From assembly GCA_043746815.1 (NCBI GenBank), contig JAYTQG010000266.1, positions 1 to 58,706 on the forward strand: DNA of 58,706 bases. The letters are read 5' to 3'. Positions 34,336-41,671 of the stretch are shown here, piece by piece. The DNA comes from JAYTQG01 sp043746815 (GTDB taxonomy: Bacteria > Actinomycetota > Thermoleophilia > Miltoncostaeales > Miltoncostaeaceae). The notes beneath the pieces are model-generated. The model made no database searches, was not told the origin of the DNA, and was given only the letters and a program-made list of their open reading frames with translations. Made by a program: the position numbers and the translations under genes. The first letter of the stretch is position 1. Each line of letters opens with the position of its first letter.

Positions 34336-34764
34336 GTGTTTCGTGTGCGTATCGTCGGGGTTGTGCTCATCGCTGCGACATCTGCGCTGTCGGCAACGAG
34401 CGATCCGACCGGGCGCTACGTGGAACTCTCCCAGGCACTGCTCGTCGAGCCGCCGAGGCTCGCGTCGCTCCTGTCGCAGCGGGTCGTCGCGGGCGCGCCC
34501 CTGCCTGCAGCCAGTTTGGCGGCGGGCATCGTGAGGCAAACCCGGGCCGATCTGGCACGCCTTCAGGCACTGCCGCTCCGCGACGCCGCGCTCACCACCC
34601 AGCGCTCCCGCCTGGCGGCTGGCATGCGGGGTCTGATTCCAAGCATGGACGCGGTCACTCGAGCGCTCGCCAAGCAGGACCGCGTTGCGGTTGCGAACGC
34701 GGGAAATCATTTCCTGGAGAGGGTGAGGGCGCTCCCATCGCTCGTCGCGCCAGCGTCGCCCTAG
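34336..34764 (+). CDS. Small secreted helical protein
   Basis: A 142-residue protein with a GTG start and signal peptide (V-F-R-V-R-I-V-G-V-V-L-I-A-A-T-S-A-L-S-A). The rest is Ala/Leu/Arg-rich and probably alpha-helical. It is divergent from tkt, with 83 bp between the starts, and its end overlaps the next gene, a similar-looking lipoprotein. The pair may be diverged duplicates. No family recognised. Confidence 0.6.
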   Translation: MFRVRIVGVVLIAATSALSATSDPTGRYVELSQALLVEPPRLASLLSQRVVAGAPLPAASLAAGIVRQTRADLARLQALPLRDAALTTQRSRLAAGMRGLIPSMDAVTRALAKQDRVAVANAGNHFLERVRALPSLVAPASP

Positions 34765-35210
34765 CACTCGCCGTCGCGGGCTTGGGTGGAGGGTGTGGCG
34801 GTAGTTCGCTGCCACTCAACCAACCGGCGCCCGGAACTCACGTCACCGCGCGTGACTACCTTCGAGCGAACGTCGTTGCCGCTCGGGCGACCCGCGAGTA
34901 CGTCGCCGAACTCGAGCGCATCCAACGGCCTGCGTCGACCATTGCGTTGACCCAAGCTGCGCCGCGACTGGAGGCTCGGCAGGCAGCCGCGCACCTGGCC
35001 TCGACCCGACTGTCCGCAATGGTCGTGACGGATCGCCGTCTGGAAGCGCAGCGTGCCGTGATCGCAGTCCGCCTTGCGGGCGTGGTCCGGGAGATGTCGG
35101 CGGTCGGCACGGCATCGGCACGTGGGAACCGTCGTGATTTCGTACGCGCCCGCGCTGCACTGAACGGCGCGATCGTGGCGCTGCGGGGGACCGTCAACCA
35201 GACGCCGTAA
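34737..35210 (+). CDS. Putative lipoprotein, start codon uncertain
   Basis: About 157 residues. The N-terminus has Arg-Arg, a hydrophobic core A-S-V-A-L-A-L-A-V-A-G-L and G-G-G-C-G-G-S, a lipoprotein-type signal with imperfect lipobox. No ATG, GTG or TTG lies at a sensible position in this frame. The best placed codon is an ATC (34737) preceded by GGAGAGGGTGAGGG, so either a rare AUC start is used or the gene is read through a frameshift from the previous one. The mature part is helical, Ala/Arg-rich and resembles its neighbour. Confidence 0.5.
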   Translation: MARRASVALALAVAGLGGGCGGSSLPLNQPAPGTHVTARDYLRANVVAARATREYVAELERIQRPASTIALTQAAPRLEARQAAAHLASTRLSAMVVTDRRLEAQRAVIAVRLAGVVREMSAVGTASARGNRRDFVRARAALNGAIVALRGTVNQTP

Positions 35211-35298
35211 TGCTCGGTCGCGCTCCGGCCGATACCAAGTTGTAGGCGCGCCCCGGCGCCCGTAGGCGACTCCCGCACGGACTCCAAGGAAGGACGAA

Positions 35299-35958
35299 GT
35301 GAGTATCTCTCCCGTTCCGGTTCTGATCACGAGCCGATCCCCGGCCTATGCCGCTGGTCTCGCCAGCTTTCTTGCGACTCCACCGCTTAGCCCGGTCATC
35401 GCCCATACCTTCGATGAGGCGTTGGCGGCGGCGGCACAAATTCCGCCGGCCCTCGCAGTGATCGACTGGCAGATCGCGGACGCACCGGGAATGGAGCTGG
35501 CTGGCGAGCTGGTAACGCGCTCCCCCGGAACCCGCGTGCTATTCGTACTTGAGGACGGCACCAACCAGTTGCAAATCGAGGCACTCGCGGCCGGTGCGTG
35601 CGGGATTGTGTTGTCGACGTGGACCCAGTCCGCCGTCCTGGAAGCCGTCGGGGACGCCCTGCGCGGCTTTAGTCGCTCGGACGTCGAAGTCGTCCGCTCG
35701 CTCGCGGACCTCGTGCGCCAAACAAGTCCCCGCCAGGTTCTTCTCACCGAGCAGGAACGGGTTGTCCTTCGTCTGATGCGTCAGCAGCTGACGTACAAGG
35801 AGATCGCCTTGCGTCTTGGCGTGTCTTGGCACACCGTACGCACCCACGCACAGTCAATTCTTCGCAAACTCGGGATCCACTCCCGCCGCGATCTTGATGG
35901 TTGGGATGCGCGCCTCGGCTCCCCCGCCGAGCAGCCAGTACTGGCCGGAATGCGGTAG
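35299..35958 (+). CDS. LuxR/NarL-type response regulator
   Basis: A 219-residue regulator. The receiver-like domain has a candidate phospho-acceptor Asp in L-A-V-I-D-W-Q but lacks the usual acidic pair at its N-terminus (V-L-I-T-S-R-S), so phosphorylation may be weak or absent. The C-terminal LuxR helix-turn-helix (residues ~150-205) reads L-T-E-Q-E-R-V-V-L-R-L ... Y-K-E-I-A-L-R-L-G-V-S. The GTG start has AAGGAAGGA just upstream. No histidine kinase is adjacent. A hairpin terminator follows, so the downstream PD40 gene is probably transcribed separately. Confidence 0.85.
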   Translation: MSISPVPVLITSRSPAYAAGLASFLATPPLSPVIAHTFDEALAAAAQIPPALAVIDWQIADAPGMELAGELVTRSPGTRVLFVLEDGTNQLQIEALAAGACGIVLSTWTQSAVLEAVGDALRGFSRSDVEVVRSLADLVRQTSPRQVLLTEQERVVLRLMRQQLTYKEIALRLGVSWHTVRTHAQSILRKLGIHSRRDLDGWDARLGSPAEQPVLAGMR

Positions 35959-35964
35959 AGCGGG

Positions 35965-35997
35965 CGAGGTCCTCGGCCCAGCGGGCCAGGGACCTCG
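35965..35997 (+). terminator. Hairpin terminator after the LuxR-type regulator
   Basis: CGAGGTCC (35965-35972) pairs exactly with GGACCTCG (35990-35997), and an inner GGCCC/GGGCC stem closes a three-base loop. It begins 6 bp after the regulator stop. There is no T-run, as is common for GC-rich actinobacterial terminators. Confidence 0.65.
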
Positions 35998-36008
35998 ACC
36001 CCGATCGG

Positions 36009-36062
36009 TTGACAGCGGAAGCACGAACGAACGAAACTCATCAGTCTTCCCTGTTAAGACTG
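36009..36062 (+). promoter_or_regulatory. Probable promoter and 5'-UTR hairpin of the PD40 gene
   Basis: A perfect TTGACA (36009-36014) stands 57 bp before the start codon, but a matching -10 at 17-18 bp is poor (CGAAAC/GAAACT). Between it and the ribosome binding site, CAGTCTT (36042-36048) pairs exactly with AAGACTG (36056-36062) around a seven-base loop. The hairpin ends directly at the GGAG used for initiation, so it could affect translation. Confidence 0.4.
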
Positions 36063-36070
36063 GAGACGCT

Positions 36071-38206
36071 GTGAACCGAAGAGTCATCACTGCTGTTGCC
36101 GCGCTTATCTCATCGATCGGCGCGACACCTGCGATTGCGGCGGTTGATGATCTTGGGCTTATCTCACGCCTATCCGGCGCCGCCGGAGCGGGATTGACCA
36201 ACGAGTCCGGCGGGCCGTCCGTTAGCGAGAACGGCCGGTACATCGCGTTTGCAAGCCGCGATGACGCGCTCAGCACAGAGGACAGCGCGACGACACTCTG
36301 GGACATCTTTGTCCGGGATTCCACAACTGGGGGAGTAACCCTCGTCTCGCGGGCCACGGGGGTGGCCGGAGCTGCATCGGACGGCAACTCCACAAATCCG
36401 TCAATCAGCGCGGACGGCCGGTACGTGGCCTTCATGAGCGACGCCGCGTCGCTAGGCAACGCTGTCATCCGAACTCGCATCTACGTCCGGGACCTCACGA
36501 CAGGCACCACAACGCTGGTCTCGCGCGTCACCGGTGCCCTCGGAGCAGACGCAAACGGCCAGTCACTCAGTCCGGCCATCAGCGCGGACGGCACGCATGT
36601 GGCGTTCGTCAGCCTCGCGAGCAACCTCGCGGACGTCCCGGTAAACAAACACGAGGTCTTCGTTCGCGATCTCACGAACGACACGACAGTGCTTGCGTCC
36701 AAGCGTTACCTGGCTGGCGTCCCGGCGGCGGCCTTCGCCGCGACGGACGACTCCGATGACCCGTCGATCAGCGCGGACGGTCGATATGTGGCATTCACCA
36801 GTAAGGACGATCACGTTGCATTCGTCAACGTGGGGCTCAACAACCGCCACGTGTTTCGCCGCGACACCATACAGAACATCACCGAGCTTGTCTCGAAGGT
36901 CAATGGAATCAACGGCAACGCCGCCGACAATGGGGACTCCTTCGACCCCGCGATCAGCGCCAATGGCCGGTACGTCGCATTCACAAGTGAAGCCGACGAC
37001 CTGAGCCCCGTCGGGCCGACGCCCCGCGCATTCGTGTTCGTTCGAGATATGGATCCGACCAACCAAACGACAACATTGGTCTCCGGCCCAGGTTCACCAG
37101 GGACGCTGGCGAGTGGGGGATCCTCATCGGCACCGACGATCAGCGCCGATGGACTCTCCGTTGGCTTTGTCAGCACCGACAACGATCTGGTCGCGGGCGA
37201 CACCAACAGTACGAGTGACGTTTTCGTTAGCTCGGGTGGGACGATACGTCTCGCGTCACGGCAGTCGGGCGCCGCAGGAGCCGCAGCTGACGGCCCATCA
37301 GCCGCTCCGGCGCTCAGCCAAAAAGGCTCGGTCATCGCCTTCGAAAGCAACGCGAACAACCTCAGTAGCGTTGATGACAACTCGGTGACGAACATTTTCG
37401 TTCGGGAACTTGCCCCCGTGCCATTCACGATGATCGCGCCGACGCTGGCCGGGACGCCAACGGAGGGAGAAACCCTGACCTGCGTTCCACATGTGACGGG
37501 AGCCTCGGCAGCTGCGTCGCCAACCTTCATTTTCGGGTGGACGCGCAACGGGGTGGCGATTGCCGGAGCGACAGCGAGCAACTTCACGCTGAGCACCTCG
37601 GATGCAGGAACGTCCATACGGTGCCGTGTCGTGGCGACATCGGGAGCCGTCAGCCTCACCGATGTCAGCTCGCCGCTCGTGGCGGCCGCACTGCCGAGCG
37701 TTACGCCTCCGCCTACTCCGATCCCTGTGACCACAACGACGACTCCGAGCCAGACCTCGACGCCAGCGGTCGTCGTTCCGGCCGTGCAGACTGCCGTCGT
37801 GAGTACCGGCGTTCCGGAAGTGTCGTTCAACGCCGGTCAGTTCAGCGTGCAGTCCATCCGGGCTGCGAGCTCCGGGGGGCCGGTCGCGGTCTCGGGTGGC
37901 TCCAGCCTCATGCTCACGACAAATGCCAGCGGAACGACCACACTCGAGTTCATCCAACTTCGCACCGGTCGCCGCGCGGGGAGCAAGTGCGTTCTCGCTG
38001 GTGGGAAGGGCGGCCGCTGTGTCCGCACAACGCGGCTGGCGTCCAAGGTCACGCTCCCCACCGTGGCGGGCGCGAACATCATCCACCTGACGGGGCGCCT
38101 CAACGGTCGGAAACTCGCACCGGGTACCTACCGCGTGGTGATCTCGTTCGTCAGCGGACGGGCATCCATCAGCGGCATCGGACGCACCCTGAAGATCACG
38201 AAGTAG
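36071..38206 (+). CDS. Secreted PD40/TolB-like beta-propeller protein
   Basis: A 711-residue exported protein: GTG start after GGAG, signal peptide V-N-R-R-V-I-T-A-V-A-A-L-I-S-S (cleavage near A-I-A-A). About seven to eight propeller blades of ~55-65 residues follow, each with the PD40 pattern I-S-x-D/N-G-R-Y-V-A-F-x-S-x-A/D-x-x-L and V-F-V-R-D-x-x-T. From about residue 455 comes an Ig-like domain (A-P-T-L-A-G-T-P-T-E-G-E-T-L-T-C), a Thr/Pro-rich linker near residue 550, and a final beta domain. Probably a surface or extracellular binding protein. Its end overlaps the convergent aldo/keto reductase gene by 11 bp. Confidence 0.8.
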   Translation: MNRRVITAVAALISSIGATPAIAAVDDLGLISRLSGAAGAGLTNESGGPSVSENGRYIAFASRDDALSTEDSATTLWDIFVRDSTTGGVTLVSRATGVAGAASDGNSTNPSISADGRYVAFMSDAASLGNAVIRTRIYVRDLTTGTTTLVSRVTGALGADANGQSLSPAISADGTHVAFVSLASNLADVPVNKHEVFVRDLTNDTTVLASKRYLAGVPAAAFAATDDSDDPSISADGRYVAFTSKDDHVAFVNVGLNNRHVFRRDTIQNITELVSKVNGINGNAADNGDSFDPAISANGRYVAFTSEADDLSPVGPTPRAFVFVRDMDPTNQTTTLVSGPGSPGTLASGGSSSAPTISADGLSVGFVSTDNDLVAGDTNSTSDVFVSSGGTIRLASRQSGAAGAAADGPSAAPALSQKGSVIAFESNANNLSSVDDNSVTNIFVRELAPVPFTMIAPTLAGTPTEGETLTCVPHVTGASAAASPTFIFGWTRNGVAIAGATASNFTLSTSDAGTSIRCRVVATSGAVSLTDVSSPLVAAALPSVTPPPTPIPVTTTTTPSQTSTPAVVVPAVQTAVVSTGVPEVSFNAGQFSVQSIRAASSGGPVAVSGGSSLMLTTNASGTTTLEFIQLRTGRRAGSKCVLAGGKGGRCVRTTRLASKVTLPTVAGANIIHLTGRLNGRKLAPGTYRVVISFVSGRASISGIGRTLKITK

Positions 38207-39335
38207 TCGTCTTCACGAGGTCACGACCGGGCGCGATCCCCCAGCGCTCGGCGACCTCGTGAAGGTGGTTGTCAAGCGGCCATGCATCCGGGCGCTCCTC
38301 CCCTTCGTGGACCGGTGAGCCACCCTTGAGGACCATCGACCCACGGTTGTCACCGATCGCCGCGATCTCGGCCAACTCCGAGCGGCTGAGCACCGGCGCG
38401 ACACCCACCGCAGCCAACTCTGCGCGCTTTGTCTCAACCGTCTTTGCAACCGGTCCGGGTTCCTGAATGAGTGTCGGCGCGACACATGCCACGGCCGGTT
38501 GGGCGAGTGTCCACTGGCACGCGAGTTGCAGTGGAGTCAGACCATGGCGTTCGGCGATCGGGCGCACTCGAGCAAGGCGTGCTCGGGCGGCGTCGACCCA
38601 GCCAGCCGGGCGATGGCTGCGATGGTCCATCGCGTGCAGCGAAGCCTCATCGGGGACGTCATCGTGGAAAACGCCGCCGTAGTCCACGACGCGTGCGATC
38701 ACCTTCACGTTGTGGCGTTCACAGGCAGGCAATGCAAGACTCGCGGGCCACGGCTCGAACGGATTCAGGATCAACATCGCCCACTCGATCGCCTCTCCGA
38801 ACTGCTCCAGGCAGCGGATGACGTCGAGCGTAAACCCATTCGCGGGGCCAGGGGCCATACCGATCGTCCGCGCGAGGCCGTTATCGCGGAGGGCACCGAG
38901 TGCGTCCCAAATGGCAGGCTGGGTGTATCCAATCCGGTCGGGGTTGTGAAGCAGCAGACAGTCGAAATAGTCGACGCCGCAGCGCTCAAGACTCCGCTCG
39001 GTGGCCATCCGTAGGTAGTCGGCGTAGCCGTCGGGCCCACGGAGCGCCGCCGCCGTAAAGCGCGGAAAGCCGCGAGGCCCATCCCGCTTGCCCTCGTAGA
39101 AGTCATGACCGACCGCACCAATCACTGCATATTCATCGCGCGCGCAACCCCCGAGTGCCCGGCCAATCATCCGGTCGGCTGCCCCCTCGCCGTAAACATC
39201 CGCGGTGATAACGGTGTGAACGTCCGCTCCCGGTCGCATCAGCGCAACGAGACGTGCGTCATCAAGGGGCTCTCCGTAGTGCATGTAGGCGCCACCGCTC
39301 CACGCGCTGAGTGCCGTATGTCCAATCGATTTCAT
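38196..39335 (-). CDS. Aldo/keto reductase family protein
   Basis: A 379-residue TIM-barrel oxidoreductase expected to use NADPH. Recognisable parts are the N-terminal D-V-Y-G-E-G with the likely catalytic Tyr, E-R-S-L-E-R-C-G-V-D-Y-F-D-C-L-L-L-H-N-P, and the C-terminal cofactor-binding segment around V-A-C-V-A-P-T-L. The ATG at 39333-39335 is preferred over one seven codons upstream. It is longer than the family norm (~320-340) through a C-terminal extension. It is followed upstream on the same strand by a nitronate monooxygenase gene, 26 bp away; they may form a small redox operon. Confidence 0.87.
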   Translation of the reverse strand: MKSIGHTALSAWSGGAYMHYGEPLDDARLVALMRPGADVHTVITADVYGEGAADRMIGRALGGCARDEYAVIGAVGHDFYEGKRDGPRGFPRFTAAALRGPDGYADYLRMATERSLERCGVDYFDCLLLHNPDRIGYTQPAIWDALGALRDNGLARTIGMAPGPANGFTLDVIRCLEQFGEAIEWAMLILNPFEPWPASLALPACERHNVKVIARVVDYGGVFHDDVPDEASLHAMDHRSHRPAGWVDAARARLARVRPIAERHGLTPLQLACQWTLAQPAVACVAPTLIQEPGPVAKTVETKRAELAAVGVAPVLSRSELAEIAAIGDNRGSMVLKGGSPVHEGEERPDAWPLDNHLHEVAERWGIAPGRDLVKTTTS

Positions 39336-39361
39336 GCCGCGATTCTCGCAGTCCAAGGCGC

Positions 39362-40447
39362 TTACTGGTGAAGGAGCTCCGCGGCGCGAGTTGCCCAGAT
39401 CGCCGCCTCATCCATGATCTGCCGGACGATCTCGGCGGCGGGAAGAATCTCGCTGGCCAGGCCAGCCGCCTGTCCACACCAGAGGCTCGTCAACTCGCCG
39501 CTGCCTGCGGCCTCCGACGCGCGGCGAATTGCAGCGAGTGCCCCCGCCTGGCGCGGCCACCCTAGCGACGGCGACCCGAGCGCCTCCAGCTCCCGGATCA
39601 ACCGGTTCGCGAGCCCTCGCGCTGGCCGGCCACTGAGCGCCGTCGTGATGACGGTGTCCGCGTCACGGGCTGCGGCCATGCGTTGCTGGTAGTCAGCGAT
39701 CACGCCACTCTCGGCCGCCATCAGGAAGCGCGTCCCAATCTGGGCACCCTGGGCGCCCAGGGCCAGCGCGGCGGCGAGTCCGCGTCCGTCGGCGATCCCG
39801 CCAGCTGCGACGACGGGAACGCCAACGGCGTCGACGATCTGGGGCACGAGAGCCATCGTCCCGACCAGTGGCAGCGGTTCACCAGCTGCGGGCAGGACGA
39901 AGTTCGAACGGTGACCGCCAGCCTCAGCGCCTTGCGCAACGATGACATCCGCCCCCGAGGCAACGGCCGTCTCCGCATCAGCAACAGTTGCGACCATCGC
40001 GACCACCGGGACACCGGCCGCCCGAGCAATCTCGACGACCGGACCAGGGTCACCGAGCCCGACACTTACCACACGCGCACCCGCGGCAAGTGCGGCGGCG
40101 ACCAGTTCGAGCGCGCTGCCGGGCGAGGGGCCCACGGTCTGGGCGACTCCCAACTCAGAGCGGTAGCGGTCCGCAAGGTCGGCGAGCGCGAGGAGGTTCC
40201 CCTCTGGTGGGCCGGGCTCGGCAAGCAGCACGTTCACACCGATGGGTGCGGAGGTGAGGCTGCAGGCGCGTTCAACCGCTGCCGCAATCGCATCGACGCG
40301 CATTCCACTCGCGCCAAACACCCCGAGCCCGCCAGCCTCCGAAACGGCTGCGACAAGTTCAGGTGTCGTCGCACCCCCAGCCATACCCGCAAGCAGTACG
40401 GGGAGACGAATACCAAGGACGTGACGCAGCGTTCGGTTGGTACTCAT
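39362..40447 (-). CDS. Nitronate monooxygenase (2-nitropropane dioxygenase family)
   Basis: A 361-residue FMN TIM-barrel enzyme that oxidises alkyl nitronates, or in some members acts as an enoyl-ACP reductase II. Hallmarks are L-A-G-M-A-G-G-A-T-T-P-E-L-V-A-A-V near the start, D-V-I-V-A-Q-G-A-E-A-G-G-H with the catalytic His, and G-G-I-A-D-G-R-G-L-A-A-A-L-A-L-G-A. The ATG chosen is 40445-40447. A strong hairpin lies just upstream, and TTATATT sits 10 bp before the start, so the mRNA may be nearly leaderless. Confidence 0.88.
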   Translation of the reverse strand: MSTNRTLRHVLGIRLPVLLAGMAGGATTPELVAAVSEAGGLGVFGASGMRVDAIAAAVERACSLTSAPIGVNVLLAEPGPPEGNLLALADLADRYRSELGVAQTVGPSPGSALELVAAALAAGARVVSVGLGDPGPVVEIARAAGVPVVAMVATVADAETAVASGADVIVAQGAEAGGHRSNFVLPAAGEPLPLVGTMALVPQIVDAVGVPVVAAGGIADGRGLAAALALGAQGAQIGTRFLMAAESGVIADYQQRMAAARDADTVITTALSGRPARGLANRLIRELEALGSPSLGWPRQAGALAAIRRASEAAGSGELTSLWCGQAAGLASEILPAAEIVRQIMDEAAIWATRAAELLHQ

Positions 40448-40461
40448 GCGGCAAATATAAC

Positions 40462-40507
40462 GGTGGCACGCCGAACCGACCCGCACGGGGATCGTCGGCG
40501 CGCCACC
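40462..40507 (-). terminator. 13-bp hairpin between the Crp-type gene and the monooxygenase gene
   Basis: Read leftwards, GGTGGCGCGCCGA and TCGGCGTGCCACC pair over 13 positions with one G-U pair around a 20-base loop, followed by GTTATATTT. This fits a terminator for the regulator gene (whose stop is 28 bp before it) or an intercistronic attenuator ahead of the monooxygenase gene. Confidence 0.6.
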
Positions 40508-40534
40508 ATGGGGGGCCTGGGGGGCGGCGCTCCC

Positions 40535-41296
40535 TTATACGGCGAGCGCGAACTCCACATCGTTGTCGTTCAATGTGACCGGCTCACGCTCTTCGCGGGC
40601 CCGCATGATCTCCCACGGGATGGTGATCGAGCGTCCATCGACGACGAGGCCCTGGGTCCGGAGCTTGCCGAACGCGGTGGTCACGGCCTCACGCGATGCA
40701 CCAATAAGTGATGCCCACTGAGCGTGCGTGAGATCCAGACACAACTTCACACCGTCGCGGGTCGCAACACCGAACCGGTCGGCCAACTGGTGAAGTCGGG
40801 CACGGAGGCGATCCTCCACCCGCATTTCACTAACCATCGCCACCGTCTCGCAAAGGGTTGAGACACGCTCAGACATGAGCTGAGCAAGGTTCAGGCCGAG
40901 GCGTGGGTAGCGTGCCATAAGGGCTTCGATGACACGGCTGGAAAGGGGCGTTACCGCCGCGTCATCGAGGACTGAGGCATTCGGGGGGCTTGCGTTGCCA
41001 AGTGTGGAGTAGATCGCGCCGGGATCGAGGAGGGAGATCATGATTTTCTGACCTGGGCCCGTTCGCTCGAACAACGCCATCCGACCTTCGCGCACCAGGT
41101 ACAGGTGGTCGGGCCGGGTGATCAGCTCGGGCGCCTCTTCATTGCGCGACCAGCGCACAACCGGAAGTCGGAGGTCGAGCAACGAAAGATCGCGTTCGGG
41201 GAGCCCTGCGAAGAGCTCCATCCGTGAGAGGGGGAGGCGTTCCGCCACGATTGGCGAGGACGCAAGACTCAGTGTGAATGCCGGGAGGGTTGTCAT
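40535..41296 (-). CDS. Crp/Fnr-family transcriptional regulator
   Basis: A 253-residue regulator with a cyclic-nucleotide-binding-like beta-barrel (residues ~30-130; Y-L-V-R-E-G-R-M-A-L-F) and a C-terminal Crp-type helix-turn-helix (about 190-235; T-H-A-Q-W-A-S-L-I-G-A-S-R-E-A-V-T-T-A). No Fnr-type N-terminal cysteine cluster is present, so it is not an iron-sulfur Fnr. The effector is unknown. It is divergent from the GGDEF gene across a region with a clear promoter and a long-range inverted repeat. Confidence 0.88.
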   Translation of the reverse strand: MTTLPAFTLSLASSPIVAERLPLSRMELFAGLPERDLSLLDLRLPVVRWSRNEEAPELITRPDHLYLVREGRMALFERTGPGQKIMISLLDPGAIYSTLGNASPPNASVLDDAAVTPLSSRVIEALMARYPRLGLNLAQLMSERVSTLCETVAMVSEMRVEDRLRARLHQLADRFGVATRDGVKLCLDLTHAQWASLIGASREAVTTAFGKLRTQGLVVDGRSITIPWEIMRAREEREPVTLNDNDVEFALAV

Positions 41297-41317
41297 GCAC
41301 AGGACTGTGACAGCGCG

Positions 41318-41346
41318 GTATTAACGCTCCCTAAGAGGGGCCACAA
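41318..41346 (-). promoter_or_regulatory. Promoter of the Crp-type regulator gene
   Basis: On the minus strand, -35 TTGTGG (41341-41346) and -10 TAATAC (41318-41323) are separated by exactly 17 bp. The start codon is 22 bp downstream of the -10. A CTGTCACAG element lies between the -10 and the start codon, a good place for autoregulation. Confidence 0.6.
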
Positions 41347-41497
41347 AGTTCTGACACGACATGCGGACCGTCAATGTTCCGACGCAACACGGGGCACCCG
41401 TCTCTTCATGGCGGAATCGATCCCAGACGAGAAACCGATCTTTTTGCTCGTAAAATCGGACGAGGGAGGGCCGGGGAACGTCCGGGCCAGGTCGAGC

Positions 41498-41620
41498 TTC
41501 TTCACAATTGCACGCCGCGAGGTCCCGCTACATGCGTGAGTTCCCCCGGACCATCAGCTAGGTCAGGGCCTCCACCCATCGCCCTTGGAAGATCTTGGCA
41601 GGTTAGGCAATTGTGAAGAA
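41498..41620. repeat. 14-bp perfect inverted repeat upstream of the GGDEF gene
   Basis: TTCTTCACAATTGC (41498-41511) recurs as its exact reverse complement at 41607-41620, with 95 bp between. Each arm holds a TCACA/TGTGA half-site of the kind bound by Crp-type proteins, and a CAATTG palindrome. The rest of this 375-bp divergent intergenic region (41297-41671) shows no gene I can support. Confidence 0.6.
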
Positions 41621-41671
41621 CAGCATGGGACGCTAAAGGTTTGCGCCAGCGCGGCCGATGGCCTCACTGAC

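Noticed and set aside
41374..41616. 80-codon plus-strand frame upstream of the GGDEF gene
   Set aside because: Pro/Gly/Arg-rich translation with no family, overlapping both arms of the inverted repeat.
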